Below, piece after piece: positions 1 to 8,373 of a stretch of DNA of 31,399 nt. A model generated the notes under the pieces. The model did not search any database. It saw only the letters and a list, made by a program, of their open reading frames with translations, and was not told where the DNA came from. Position 1 is the stretch's first letter. The number at the start of each line of letters is the position of its first letter. The position numbers and the translations under genes are program-made. Origin of the DNA: Verrucomicrobia subdivision 3 bacterium UBA693. Lineage in GTDB: Bacteria > Verrucomicrobiota > Verrucomicrobiia > Limisphaerales > UBA8199. The stretch lies in NCBI GenBank assembly GCA_002298785.1, contig DBMR01000006.1:1-31399 (forward strand), given 5' to 3'.

Positions 1-50
1 CCCTTCCGCGTAATCCGCGTTTTCCGTGGTACCCTTCCCATCACGGCCAA
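1..50 (+). repeat. Dispersed period-9 repeat, copy A
   Basis: The stretch consists of units close to TTCCGCGTN repeated with a period of about nine bases and ending in a CCGTGG block. About 42 of the first 46 bases match the copy at 31293-31342 in the same orientation, and shorter relatives lie at 24975-25005 and, inverted, at 28084-28111. No gene is seen in bases 1-127; the remainder is the leader of the first gene. Confidence 0.75.
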
Positions 51-127
51 GCCGCACCTCCGGTCTAGACTTTCCTGCCGCTCAGGCGCATGATCGCCTG
101 TCTTTGGAACCTTAATCAACCGACAAT

Positions 128-913
128 ATGGAAGAACCTCTACCTAGCCCAACCCCTGACCCGGAGGCGGCACCGGTGATACGCATGTCGTTTTTCGCAC
201 GCTTGCTAAATGTCTTCGCGGTGCCCGGAGATGTATTCGAGGACGTCAAAACTGCGCCAAAATCCACGGCCAACTGGCTCGGCCCTGTTGTAATCTCGGC
301 GGTGGTCGGCGGGTTGGCCGCGATCATCATGTTTTCACAACCTGCTATCCAACAGCAGATTAAGGAGCAACAAACCAAAGCCATCGAAAAACAGGTCGAA
401 GCCAAAAAGATGACCCGCGAACAGGCTGACCAGGCGATCGCCATCACCGAGAAATTCATGGGACCGACCATGATGAAGATCTTCGGAGTGGGCGGGAGCT
501 TGGTTTTCAGCGTGGTCCGGGTATTTTGGTGGGGTTTCGTGCTCTACCTGATTTCGCAGTGGTTTCTTAAGATTCGAATTCCATACCCGAAGGCGCTGGA
601 GGTAGCCGGTTTGAGCCTGATGATCTCGGTCCTGGGCATGATTGTAGGGATACTGTTGGTAGTGAACCTGGGGAAGATGTTTGCAGGTCCCAGCCTCGCG
701 CTGGCAGTGGAAAACTTTGACCTGCAACGAAAAAGCCACGTCGCCCTGGGTGCGGCGAACGTCTTTTCATTCTGGTTTGTAGGCGTGATCTCAGTCGGCC
801 TGGCCAAGTTGGCCGCGGTGCCGTTAATTCGAGCCCTGTTCCTGGTGTTCGGCTATTGGGTGTTGCAGGAGTTCTTTTTCATCATCACCGGTCTGGGACA
901 ATTCGCACTTTGA
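128..913 (+). CDS. Yip1-family integral membrane protein
   Basis: This 261-residue protein has a Pro-rich cytosolic N-terminus and about five hydrophobic helices (roughly residues 51-69, 120-144, 158-180, 208-228 and 232-255). A charged Gln/Lys/Glu-rich loop at 72-105 separates the first helix from the rest. Spacing and the short amphipathic start (residues 18-45, with a PGDVFEDV-like motif) fit the bacterial YIP1 family, whose biochemical role is unknown. It lies 65 bases upstream of an export adaptor gene on the same strand, so co-transcription with the exporter is plausible. The family call comes from overall pattern, not from a catalytic motif. The ATG at 128 is the first start in a frame that begins just after the leader, and no strong Shine-Dalgarno site is visible. 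Confidence 0.75.
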   Translation: MEEPLPSPTPDPEAAPVIRMSFFARLLNVFAVPGDVFEDVKTAPKSTANWLGPVVISAVVGGLAAIIMFSQPAIQQQIKEQQTKAIEKQVEAKKMTREQADQAIAITEKFMGPTMMKIFGVGGSLVFSVVRVFWWGFVLYLISQWFLKIRIPYPKALEVAGLSLMISVLGMIVGILLVVNLGKMFAGPSLALAVENFDLQRKSHVALGAANVFSFWFVGVISVGLAKLAAVPLIRALFLVFGYWVLQEFFFIITGLGQFAL

Positions 914-978
914 ACCAGGGCAGGATTGTTTGCACTGAAACAAAAAGACGCCAGCCGTGTCTTATTACTTGATTTAAG

Positions 979-2349
979 ATGTCAAAATCCAAAAAAGGCC
1001 GCAAAATCCTCATATTCACTATGATCGGAGTGGTGCTCGTTGGCGGCACCGTGACGGCGGTTTTGCGCAAGAAAGAGCCGATCATTACGGTACAAACGGA
1101 GAAAGTCTCCCGGCATACCCTCACCGAACTGGTGGTCGCCAACGGCAAAATTCAACCGGTTACCCAAGTCAAAATCAGCCCCGAGGTTAGCGGTGAAATC
1201 ATCGCCTTGCCGGTGAAGGAGGGGCAGGTCGTGCAAAAGGGAGATTTGATCCTGAAGATCAAGCCGGACTTTTACATCGCCAGCCGCAACCAGGCCGAGG
1301 CCAGCTACAAATCGTCGCTGTCCAGCCAGGCGACTTCGGAGGCGAACCTGGCCAAAGCCGAGGCGGAGTACAAACGCAACGAGGAACTCTTCAACAAGAA
1401 GTTGATTTCAGATTCGATCTTCCTCGATTTCACCACTGCCCTGGACATCGCCAAAGCGCAGTACAACGGCGCGCTCCACCAGGTGGCCATGGCCAAAGCC
1501 CTGCTCGCCCGGGCCGAAGAGGAACTGGCCAAAACCACGATGGTCTCCCCCATCACCGGGACCATCAGCAAACTCAATTCGCAACTCGGCGAACGTGTGG
1601 TGGGAACCGCCACCATGGCCGGCACGGACGTGATGATCATCGCCGATCTAAATGAAATGGAAGCCCGAGTCGACATCGGTGAAATCGACGTGGTGCTTAT
1701 CCAGCCAGGCCAGCATGCCCGGTTGGAAGTGGACGCTTTCAAAGACCGCAAGTTGAACGGAACCGTGACGGAAATCGCCAACTCGAGTAAGGGCTCCGCC
1801 TTCTCCACCAGCACCAGTTCCACGGAAGCCACCAAGTTCGAAGTCCGCATCCGCGTAACGGAAAAAGAGCAATTCCGACCCGGTATGTCGGTGACGGCGG
1901 AAATCGAGACCCGCTGCCGCACCAACGTCCTGGCGGTACCCATCGCAAGTGTCACCACCCGTGCACCCAAGGATAAGAAGCCCGGATCCACGTCTGGAAC
2001 CAACGCCCCAGCCGGCAAGACGAACGAAACGCAAGTGGCCAAACCCTCAACCACGAATGCGCCCGAAGCTGAACTTGCCGGGAAGTCCGACAAGAAGGCC
2101 AAGGATGCGGCCAAACCGATCGAGGTCGTGTTCCTCCTGAATGGTGACCAGGCCAAAATGGTCCCCGTCAAAATCGGGATCAGCGACGATACTTACTGGG
2201 AGATCACGGACGGATTGAAGGAAGGTGACGAGGTGGTCTCGGGCGGGTATCGGGCGATCAGTCGCGATCTCGAAGACGGCAAAAAGATCCGCAAAGGGAT
2301 GCCCGAGAAAGGCAAAGATAAAGAAGGCGGCGAAGAAAAGGCGAGCTAA
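979..2349 (+). CDS. MacA/HlyD-type periplasmic adaptor of an efflux system
   Basis: Membrane-fusion protein of 456 residues that would link an inner-membrane ABC transporter to an outer-membrane exit duct. A single N-terminal anchor helix (about 9-29) is followed by a first lipoyl half (60-95, with SGEIIALPVKEGQ), an Ala/Glu/Lys-rich coiled-coil hairpin (about 103-185), the second lipoyl half (188-225, SPITGTI) and a beta-barrel. The membrane-proximal domain is interrupted at 329-380 by a Lys/Pro/Thr/Ala-rich low-complexity linker, longer than in Escherichia coli MacA. It sits 41 bases upstream of a LolD/MacB-like ATPase gene with two permease genes following, so an ABC-type partner is more likely than an RND pump. 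The substrate cannot be read from the sequence. Confidence 0.9.
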   Translation: MSKSKKGRKILIFTMIGVVLVGGTVTAVLRKKEPIITVQTEKVSRHTLTELVVANGKIQPVTQVKISPEVSGEIIALPVKEGQVVQKGDLILKIKPDFYIASRNQAEASYKSSLSSQATSEANLAKAEAEYKRNEELFNKKLISDSIFLDFTTALDIAKAQYNGALHQVAMAKALLARAEEELAKTTMVSPITGTISKLNSQLGERVVGTATMAGTDVMIIADLNEMEARVDIGEIDVVLIQPGQHARLEVDAFKDRKLNGTVTEIANSSKGSAFSTSTSSTEATKFEVRIRVTEKEQFRPGMSVTAEIETRCRTNVLAVPIASVTTRAPKDKKPGSTSGTNAPAGKTNETQVAKPSTTNAPEAELAGKSDKKAKDAAKPIEVVFLLNGDQAKMVPVKIGISDDTYWEITDGLKEGDEVVSGGYRAISRDLEDGKKIRKGMPEKGKDKEGGEEKAS

Positions 2350-2390
2350 GCCGATTCAGCGCTCTGCCGTCACATCCCCGGAAGCACTCA

Positions 2391-3137
2391 ATGCCACTCA
2401 TCAGGCTCGAAAAAATCTCCCGTCGCTATCAGATGGGTTCGGAAACGATCCATGCACTGCGCGAAGTGTCGCTGGGCATCGAGAAGGGAGAGTATGTGGC
2501 CATCATGGGACCTTCGGGCTCGGGTAAATCCACCCTCATGAACCTGGTGGGCTGCCTGGATACCCCGACCTCGGGTCAATACGAGCTGAACGGGGTGCAG
2601 GTGGGCCAGATGGACGATAACCAACTCGCGGAAATCAGGAACCGCGAGATCGGGTTCATCTTTCAGACCTTCAACCTGCTGCCCCGATCCGACGCCCTGC
2701 GAAACGTGGAATTACCGCTGATTTACGCGGGGGTTCCATCGGAGGAGCGACGGGAGGTCGCACTGAAAGCGCTGCGGGATGTCGGACTGGGCGATCGCAT
2801 GCACCACCGTCCCAACGAATTGTCGGGCGGACAACGCCAGCGGGTGGCGGTGGCCCGGGCGCTGGTCAACAAACCCTCGCTGCTGCTGGCAGACGAGCCC
2901 ACCGGCAATCTCGACACCAAGACCGGCAACGAAATCCTCGCGTTGTTCGAAGAGCTTTCGCGCCAGGGCAACACCATTATCGTGGTCACCCATGAGGAAG
3001 ATGTCGCACGCCATGCCCGCCGCATCATCCGCATTCGCGACGGCCTCATTGCCAGCGACGAAATCGTGGCGGATCGGCTGCGCCCGACCGCCCCGGCATT
3101 GTCAGCGGCCGTCCCCGCCCCGGCCACGGCGTCCTGA
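2391..3137 (+). CDS. ABC transporter ATP-binding protein (MacB/LolD type)
   Basis: A 248-residue ATPase that would power the permeases encoded next. Walker A is GPSGSGKST (40-48), the Q-loop is in FIFQTFNLLP (89-98), the signature is LSGGQ (144-148), Walker B is LLLADEP (164-170) and the switch His is 201 in VVTHEE. The sequence resembles the MacB/LolD group, which serves mechanotransmission-type transporters and not classic solute import. The core ends near residue 220, followed by an Ala/Pro-rich tail. E. coli MacB fuses this domain to its permease; here it is a separate polypeptide. The permease gene starts 13 bases downstream. Confidence 0.95.
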   Translation: MPLIRLEKISRRYQMGSETIHALREVSLGIEKGEYVAIMGPSGSGKSTLMNLVGCLDTPTSGQYELNGVQVGQMDDNQLAEIRNREIGFIFQTFNLLPRSDALRNVELPLIYAGVPSEERREVALKALRDVGLGDRMHHRPNELSGGQRQRVAVARALVNKPSLLLADEPTGNLDTKTGNEILALFEELSRQGNTIIVVTHEEDVARHARRIIRIRDGLIASDEIVADRLRPTAPALSAAVPAPATAS

Positions 3138-3149
3138 GCTCCGCAGCCC

Positions 3150-4379
3150 ATGAACATCTTCAGCGAGTTCAAGGAAGGGATGAGCATCTCGTGGGGCGCC
3201 ATTCGCGCGAACAAGATGCGATCGATTCTCACCACGCTCGGCATCGTCATCGGCATCGTGACCGTGACGTTGATGGGCACGGCCATCGAAGGTTTGAACT
3301 CCGCCTTCATGCGCAGCATCTCCTTCATTGGCGCGGATGTCCTCTATGTGGACCGGTTTAACTGGATGTCGCATTCGCACGAAGAATGGATGCGGATGCA
3401 GAAGCGCCGCCCGCTCAACCTCGCCCAAAGTACCTCGCTCGAAAAATCTTTGACCCTCGCGCGGGCGGTCACTCCCGCCACCGACACCATGCTGCCCATC
3501 AAATATAAAAACCGCCGCTCGGACAGCGTGCATATCGTGGGCACCACGGAAGGCTTTCTGGTTACTAGCGGCATCGGGGTCTCCCAGGGGCGATTCATGT
3601 CGCCGACGGAAATCGAAGGCGGCCGGCCGGTCTGCGTGCTGGGAACGGATGTTTCGAGCAACCTTTTCCAGCGGGCCTCGGCAGTGGGCAACAAAGTAAC
3701 CATCGGCAATTCCTCGTTTGAAGTCGTGGGCGTGTTGGAAAAGCAGGGCAGTTTCCTGGGCGGCATGAGCCTGGATAACCAGGCGATCATCCCGCTAAAA
3801 CAGTTCCTCGTTTCGTTTCAAAATAATCCCGATTTCCAGATCCAGGTGAAGGTCAAGGAGCTCGAGCAATTAGAAGAGGCCCGCGAGGAATTGCGTCTGG
3901 CCATGCGCAAGATTCGGCGGCTCGCCCCGAGCGAACCTGATGATTTCGCCATCAACCAGCAGGACCAATTCGTCGAGATGTTTCACAAGGTGGCCGGCAC
4001 TATCGCCGCCGTGGGCCTGTTCATCACCGGCCTTTCCCTGTTCGTCGGCGGCATTGGGATCATGAATATTATGTTCGTTTCCGTGGCCGAACGAACGCGG
4101 GAAATTGGTATTCGGAAAGCCATCGGCGCCAAGCGCCGCACGATCATGCTGCAATTCCTGATCGAAGCCGCCAGCATCTGCCTCCTGGGTGGCCTCGTCG
4201 GCCTGGCTCTCGCCTGGCCGATCACGTTGATCATTCAGAAATTCCTGCCGGCCACACTGTCGTTGACGGTCATGGGCATCGCCATCGCGGTATCCCTCGT
4301 CACCGGCGTGTTGTCCGGTTTCTTCCCCGCGTGGCGCGCGGCCCGCATGAACCCCGTCGATGCGTTGCGCAACGAGTAA
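3150..4379 (+). CDS. ABC transporter permease (MacB/FtsX family), first copy
   Basis: Permease of 409 residues with the MacB layout: one N-terminal transmembrane helix (about 26-48, in a LTTLGIVIGI context), a large extracytoplasmic MacB-PCD-like domain (about 50-280) and three C-terminal helices. The conserved cytoplasmic coupling segment ERTREIGIRKAIGAKRR lies between the second and third helices, and the protein ends in a typical RAARMNPVDALR tail. It follows the ATPase gene by 13 bases and precedes a second, divergent permease gene by 21, which suggests a heterodimeric membrane part. MacB-like transporters act on peptides, lipoproteins or macrolides; which applies here is unknown. Confidence 0.93.
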   Translation: MNIFSEFKEGMSISWGAIRANKMRSILTTLGIVIGIVTVTLMGTAIEGLNSAFMRSISFIGADVLYVDRFNWMSHSHEEWMRMQKRRPLNLAQSTSLEKSLTLARAVTPATDTMLPIKYKNRRSDSVHIVGTTEGFLVTSGIGVSQGRFMSPTEIEGGRPVCVLGTDVSSNLFQRASAVGNKVTIGNSSFEVVGVLEKQGSFLGGMSLDNQAIIPLKQFLVSFQNNPDFQIQVKVKELEQLEEAREELRLAMRKIRRLAPSEPDDFAINQQDQFVEMFHKVAGTIAAVGLFITGLSLFVGGIGIMNIMFVSVAERTREIGIRKAIGAKRRTIMLQFLIEAASICLLGGLVGLALAWPITLIIQKFLPATLSLTVMGIAIAVSLVTGVLSGFFPAWRAARMNPVDALRNE

Positions 4380-4400
4380 CCCCGGCCTCCAGACGAACGC

Positions 4401-5663
4401 ATGATTCCCAAGCGCTACACGATTTTGCTCGGCGAAATGCGCGAGAGCTTCTCGATGGCCATGGGCGCCCTCGCCGCCCACAAACTGCGCTCCGCGCTCA
4501 CCCTGCTCGGGGTGCTCGTCGGCGTGTTCTCGATCATCGTCGTCATGACCGCTATGCGGGTGATGCAGGGCGATATCGAGCAGCAAATGAGCCAGCTCGG
4601 GTCCCAAACTTTCATGATCCAAAAGTGGCCCGCCATCTACTTCGGCGGTCCCGACGGTTTTGAAAAATTCTGGCGCCGCAAAAACATCACCCTGGCCCAG
4701 GGCCTGCAACTCCAGGAAAAGGCCACCCTCGCTCGCAGTGTGGGCATCGAATCGACCTTTTGGGGCGGCCAGGTCGAGACTCGCTACAAGAAGACCGCTC
4801 CCAACGTCCAGTTGTTCGGCGAAACTCCCGGCAGTTTCATCGCCCGTAATTGGGTGCTCGAGGAAGGCCGCTTGCTGCTCGATATGGACGTCGATAGCGC
4901 CCGGGATGTCTGTGTGCTCGGCAATTCCCTGGCCAAAGACGTTTTTCCCAACGCCAACCCCATTGGCCAGCGCCTGAAAATCAACGGCATCAACTACACC
5001 GTTGTCGGCGTGCTGGAGAAGAAGGGCGGCTCGCTCGGAGGCAACCAGGACAACTTCGCGGTGGTGCCGGTCACCACCGGCTTAAACCGGTTCGGCCGCT
5101 GGAACCGCAGCTTGAGCCTGCTGGTGCAGGCCCGGGACCAGGCCTCTTATGAGGACGCAATGGAACAGGCACGCGGCATTTTGCGCGTCGTCCGCAAGGT
5201 GCCTCCCGGCAAGGAGGATGATTTTGAAATCTTCTCCAACGACTCCCTGATCGCGCAGTTCAATTCCTTCACGATGGCCGTGCGCGTGGGAGTGTCGGTG
5301 GTGAGTTCAATTTCCTTGCTGGCCGCCGGAGTGGGAATCATGAACATCATGCTGGTGTCCGTCACGGAACGCACCCGGGAAATCGGCATTCGACGCGCCA
5401 TCGGCGCCAAGAAGCGGAATATCATGACGCAATTCATCATGGAAGCCGTGGTGATTTGCGAGGTCGGCGGCGTGCTGGGAGTGCTCCTGGGCATCCTGGG
5501 GGGCAACGCCACCTCCTACTTCCTGAAGCTGACGCCCGTAGTGCCGCTCGACTGGGCCGTCCTGGGACTGATCATCTGCTCCGTGGTCGGCATCGTTTTC
5601 GGCACTTATCCGGCCTACAAAGCCGCCAACCTCGACCCCATCGAGTCCTTGCGCTACGAATAA
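4401..5663 (+). CDS. ABC transporter permease (MacB/FtsX family), second copy
   Basis: A 420-residue paralogue of the preceding permease with the same order: N-terminal helix (about 31-53, LTLLGVLVGVFSIIVV), a long periplasmic domain, then three C-terminal helices. It repeats the ERTREIGIRRAIGAKKR coupling segment and the final YKAANLDPIESLR tail. Divergence outside these motifs indicates an old duplication, consistent with two distinct subunits of one transporter. The gene ends the export block. A small inverted repeat (CGGAAC...GTTCCG, 5673-5690) follows the stop but has no T-run, so it is only a weak terminator candidate. Confidence 0.93.
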   Translation: MIPKRYTILLGEMRESFSMAMGALAAHKLRSALTLLGVLVGVFSIIVVMTAMRVMQGDIEQQMSQLGSQTFMIQKWPAIYFGGPDGFEKFWRRKNITLAQGLQLQEKATLARSVGIESTFWGGQVETRYKKTAPNVQLFGETPGSFIARNWVLEEGRLLLDMDVDSARDVCVLGNSLAKDVFPNANPIGQRLKINGINYTVVGVLEKKGGSLGGNQDNFAVVPVTTGLNRFGRWNRSLSLLVQARDQASYEDAMEQARGILRVVRKVPPGKEDDFEIFSNDSLIAQFNSFTMAVRVGVSVVSSISLLAAGVGIMNIMLVSVTERTREIGIRRAIGAKKRNIMTQFIMEAVVICEVGGVLGVLLGILGGNATSYFLKLTPVVPLDWAVLGLIICSVVGIVFGTYPAYKAANLDPIESLRYE

Positions 5664-5727
5664 CCCGGGGTTCGGAACGTTTAGGTTCCGCTCGCCCGGC
5701 CCCGCCGCCTCTGGCAAATTCCCGGTA

Positions 5728-6078
5728 ATGAACGACTCCATTGGCGAGTTAACCCGGGATATTCGCAGCTTCGTCGACGCGCGCGATTGGCGCCAATTCC
5801 ACGCGCCGAAAGAACTGGCGGTGGCCATCACCGCGGAAGCCGGTGAACTGTTGCAGCATTTTGTCTGGCAATCCCCGGAGCAATCCATCGAAAGGGCGCG
5901 CCTGCGCCAAAAAGAAATCGCCGGCGAGGTGGCGGACGTCGCGATCCTGCTCTTCGAACTGGCCGACAACCTCGGTTTGGATCTGGCGACCGTGATCCGT
6001 GAAAAGCTCGCCTTGAACGAGCAACGTTACCCCGTTGCCAAAGCTCGCGGGTCAAATCGCAAGTATAACGAATTGTGA
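5728..6078 (+). CDS. MazG-like nucleotide pyrophosphohydrolase
   Basis: This 116-residue all-helical protein carries the MazG-like metal-binding pattern: EAGELLQ (about 36-42) in the first helix pair and EVADV (about 70-74) in the second. Its length fits the RS21-C6/dCTPase-like branch of the superfamily, which hydrolyses non-canonical or excess (d)NTPs to monophosphate and pyrophosphate. Its stop codon overlaps the GTG start of rsmH (GTGA), so the two are probably translationally coupled. The nucleotide preferred cannot be told from sequence. Confidence 0.88.
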   Translation: MNDSIGELTRDIRSFVDARDWRQFHAPKELAVAITAEAGELLQHFVWQSPEQSIERARLRQKEIAGEVADVAILLFELADNLGLDLATVIREKLALNEQRYPVAKARGSNRKYNEL

Positions 6079-7148
6079 GCGAATCCGAATCTCAACCCAC
6101 CCCCGACGGGTCTTCTCCCAAGCCGGCCACACCGCATCGGCGGCGCCCTCGTTACGCGGGCAAATACCCGCGCCAATTTGCCCAGAAATACAAGGAACAC
6201 GCGCCTGAACAGCACCCAGAAACCATCGCCAAAGTGCTGGCCTCCGGCAAAACCCCGGCAGGCACGCACCGCCCAATCATGGTGGAAGAGTTGCTCGAAG
6301 TGCTCGCCCCTGCCCCGGGCGACTTCGCGGTGGATTGCACTCTGGGCTACGGCGGGCATGCCTCCACCCTGCTTCGAAAAATATTACCCGGGGGGCGATT
6401 GCTCGGCCTGGATGCCGACCCTCTGGAATTGCCCAAAACGGAAGCACGGCTCCGCGCGCAAGGTTTCGGCCCGGAAACATTCCAAGTATGGCGCAGCAAT
6501 TTCGCCGGTTTACCCCAAGCCTTGCAACATGCGGATTTTCCCCCTGCGAATCTTCTGCTGGCCGACCTTGGCGTCTCTTCCATGCAATTAGACGATCCAG
6601 CTCGCGGCTTTACCGCCAGGTTCGAGGGACCACTCGACATGCGGATGAATCCTGGCCACGGCCAGCCGGCATCGCGGTTTCTGGAGCATATTTCCTCGGA
6701 CAACCTTGCAGAGGTGCTAACCGCGAACGCCGATGAGCCTCGGGCTCGATTGCTGGCCGAGCAACTCGCCGGAAAGCATTTCAAAACCACGACCGAGCTG
6801 GCCGCAATGGTGCGCCGGGCTCTGGCCGGCGTGGACCACGAAACTCAGGCTCTGACCGTTCGGCGTGTATTTCAGGCGGTGCGCATTGCCGTCAACGAGG
6901 AATTCTCCGCTCTCGATGCCTTGCTGCGTCACCTGCCTTCGGTTTTGGCTCCAGGCGGACGCGCGGCGATTCTTACCTTTCACTCTGGAGAAGATCGGCG
7001 CGTCAAAAAGAGCTTTGAAGCGGGTCTGGCTGCGGGCCTTTACACCGAGATCTCACCTGAAGTCCTGCGCGCCTCGCCGGAAGAACGACAGGCGAACCCG
7101 CGCTCGACCTCTGCCAAGCTGCGCTGGGCGCGCCGCGTCGAGCAGTAG
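6075..7148 (+). CDS. rsmH: 16S rRNA (cytosine-1402-N4)-methyltransferase RsmH
   Basis: S-adenosylmethionine-dependent enzyme that methylates N4 of C1402 in the decoding centre of 16S rRNA. The core starts near residue 65 (HRPIMVEELL) and has the glycine-rich SAM motif DCTLGYGGHAS (87-97), a LLADLGVSSMQLDDPARGF block and the C-terminal LTFHSGEDRRVK segment, all diagnostic of RsmH. Residues 1-64 form an extra Pro/Arg/Lys-rich leader (RRRPRYAGKYPRQF at 22-35) absent from E. coli RsmH. The GTG start at 6075 is chosen because it overlaps the preceding stop and the extension is continuous with it. In many bacteria rsmH sits with ftsL/ftsI in the division cluster; here it has no division neighbours. 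Confidence 0.95.
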   Translation: MSESESQPTPDGSSPKPATPHRRRPRYAGKYPRQFAQKYKEHAPEQHPETIAKVLASGKTPAGTHRPIMVEELLEVLAPAPGDFAVDCTLGYGGHASTLLRKILPGGRLLGLDADPLELPKTEARLRAQGFGPETFQVWRSNFAGLPQALQHADFPPANLLLADLGVSSMQLDDPARGFTARFEGPLDMRMNPGHGQPASRFLEHISSDNLAEVLTANADEPRARLLAEQLAGKHFKTTTELAAMVRRALAGVDHETQALTVRRVFQAVRIAVNEEFSALDALLRHLPSVLAPGGRAAILTFHSGEDRRVKKSFEAGLAAGLYTEISPEVLRASPEERQANPRSTSAKLRWARRVEQ

Positions 7149-7218
7149 CCGCGCAGGCAAGATCAACCAACCCGCCGCCTCGTTTTCGCCTCGCCTGCGT
7201 CAGGCCGGGCTGCACAAC

Positions 7219-7250
7219 GAAAAAAAGAGGCCCGGAACATGTCCGGGCCC
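7219..7250 (-). terminator. Rho-independent terminator of the RRM gene
   Basis: Read on the minus strand, an 8-bp GC stem (GGCCCGGA / TCCGGGCC, 7229-7236 with 7242-7249) with a five-base loop is followed by a run of seven T (complement of 7220-7226). It lies about 30 bases past the stop of the RNA-binding protein gene. The orientation of the T-run assigns it to the leftward transcript, not to rsmH. Confidence 0.88.
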
Positions 7251-7280
7251 GTAGAAATCCAAAATCTGGATTTAATGCTA

Positions 7281-7613
7281 TTAGTAGCGCTCGCGACGTC
7301 CGCCGCCGCCGCCACCGCCGCGGAAATCACGGCGAGGTCCGCCGCCGCCGCCGGCCGGTCGATCTTCGCGAGGCCGCGCAATGTTCACCGTCAGGGCGCG
7401 CCCAGCCAGTTCCTTGCCATGCAGGGCCTCAATCGCCTTCTGCGCCTCTTCAGGCGTGCTCATCGTCACGAAACCAAACCCACGAGGACGACCAGTCGTC
7501 CGGTCCATCATCAGGTTGGCTTCCACCACCGTGCCATGGGCCGCGAAGGCGTCCTGGAGGTCGTTTTCCGTAATGCTGAAGGAAAGATTTCCTACAAACA
7601 ATTTTGCACTCAT
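7281..7613 (-). CDS. Glycine-rich RRM RNA-binding protein
   Basis: A 110-residue single-RRM protein. RNP2 is LFVGNL (5-10) and RNP1 is RGFGFVTM (44-51), followed by a Gly/Arg-rich tail from about residue 85 (RPAGGGGG..., RGGGGGGGRRERY) that resembles eukaryotic and cyanobacterial RGG tails. Such proteins bind single-stranded RNA and are often cold-induced in cyanobacteria; that role here is only analogy. The gene is monocistronic by appearance, with its own terminator and a roughly 230-base gene-free leader upstream. No Shine-Dalgarno sequence precedes the ATG. Confidence 0.95.
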   Translation of the reverse strand: MSAKLFVGNLSFSITENDLQDAFAAHGTVVEANLMMDRTTGRPRGFGFVTMSTPEEAQKAIEALHGKELAGRALTVNIARPREDRPAGGGGGPRRDFRGGGGGGGRRERY

Positions 7614-7844
7614 CTATTTATCTATCGTCCGAGACTGACTCTGCTTTATCCAGACTGTTCCCGCTTATCGGGTTTCAAATCATCACTGAACCGAGTTCAC
7701 CTGAAGATTTCCATGCCGTGGAAGCGACAATCTATCTACCAGACAAAGCGAACACTGAGGCTTTTGGAAAAAATAGCAAGCATTAAGCATCACAAAAATC
7801 ATGACTCCTAACACATACACAACCGGTTGTTGCATCGAATTCCA
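7614..7844. other. Gene-free leader between the RRM gene and the minus-strand cupin gene
   Basis: This stretch is visibly more AT-rich than its surroundings and has no credible coding frame. It must hold the promoter and 5' untranslated region of the leftward RRM gene, because the cupin gene further upstream ends at 7845. I could not choose a convincing -35/-10 pair; AT-rich blocks at about 7760-7800 are the likeliest place. A long leader would be compatible with RNA-level control of an RNA-binding protein. Confidence 0.4.
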
Positions 7845-8279
7845 TCACCCCAACATATAGCGTATAGTGTCCGCCGGATCGAATTGTTGCGGCGAGAATT
7901 CCAGGCACATTCCATCCCCTTGTGGATGCAGAGCATGCGCCACCCGCGGCGCGATCACCACGAGGTCGCCCGCTTCGCAGTCGATCATCGCGCGCTCGTG
8001 ATTCTCGAGGTCTTCAACAGCCAATCGCACTCTGCCGCGTAACAAGTACAGCCATTCCTCCTTCTGTTGATGGTAGTGATTTCCCCTCGGGTGAACACCC
8101 GACAGCTCGATGTAGGCAATATACCGGACACCGACCGGTTCATTATAGATCTGCGCCAACTCGCCTTGCGCGAGGCGCAAACGCTTGCGCGCCGTGGCCG
8201 CCACCTGAGTGGGATCCGAAAAGATCGGCAGCGATTGCTTCCGTACTTTTCCCGAGAGGTATTCTGAGAAATCGCTCAT
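7845..8279 (-). CDS. Cupin-domain protein
   Basis: Small 144-residue protein with one cupin barrel. The metal-site motif GNHYHQQKEEWLYLLRG (about 86-102) supplies the HxH and Glu ligands of cupin motif 1, and the ERAMIDCEAGDLVVIAPRVAHAL block provides motif 2 with its His. Cupins range from isomerases to sensors, and nothing fixes the substrate. The gene is divergent from a second cupin gene with about 94 bases between start codons, which suggests a shared control region. Confidence 0.85.
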   Translation of the reverse strand: MSDFSEYLSGKVRKQSLPIFSDPTQVAATARKRLRLAQGELAQIYNEPVGVRYIAYIELSGVHPRGNHYHQQKEEWLYLLRGRVRLAVEDLENHERAMIDCEAGDLVVIAPRVAHALHPQGDGMCLEFSPQQFDPADTIRYMLG

Positions 8280-8373
8280 GCTGGGCCACCTGCATGGGTC
8301 CAGTAATCAGGCACCGGAAATTGGGTCTTTCGTTCTATTGTCATCGTCGAATTCTGGCGTAGGTTGCGCGCGC

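Noticed and set aside
8209..8373. Upstream extension of the plus-strand cupin
   Set aside because: It would overlap the divergent cupin gene, and the extra 55 residues lack cupin character; the ATG at 8374 gives a normal protein.
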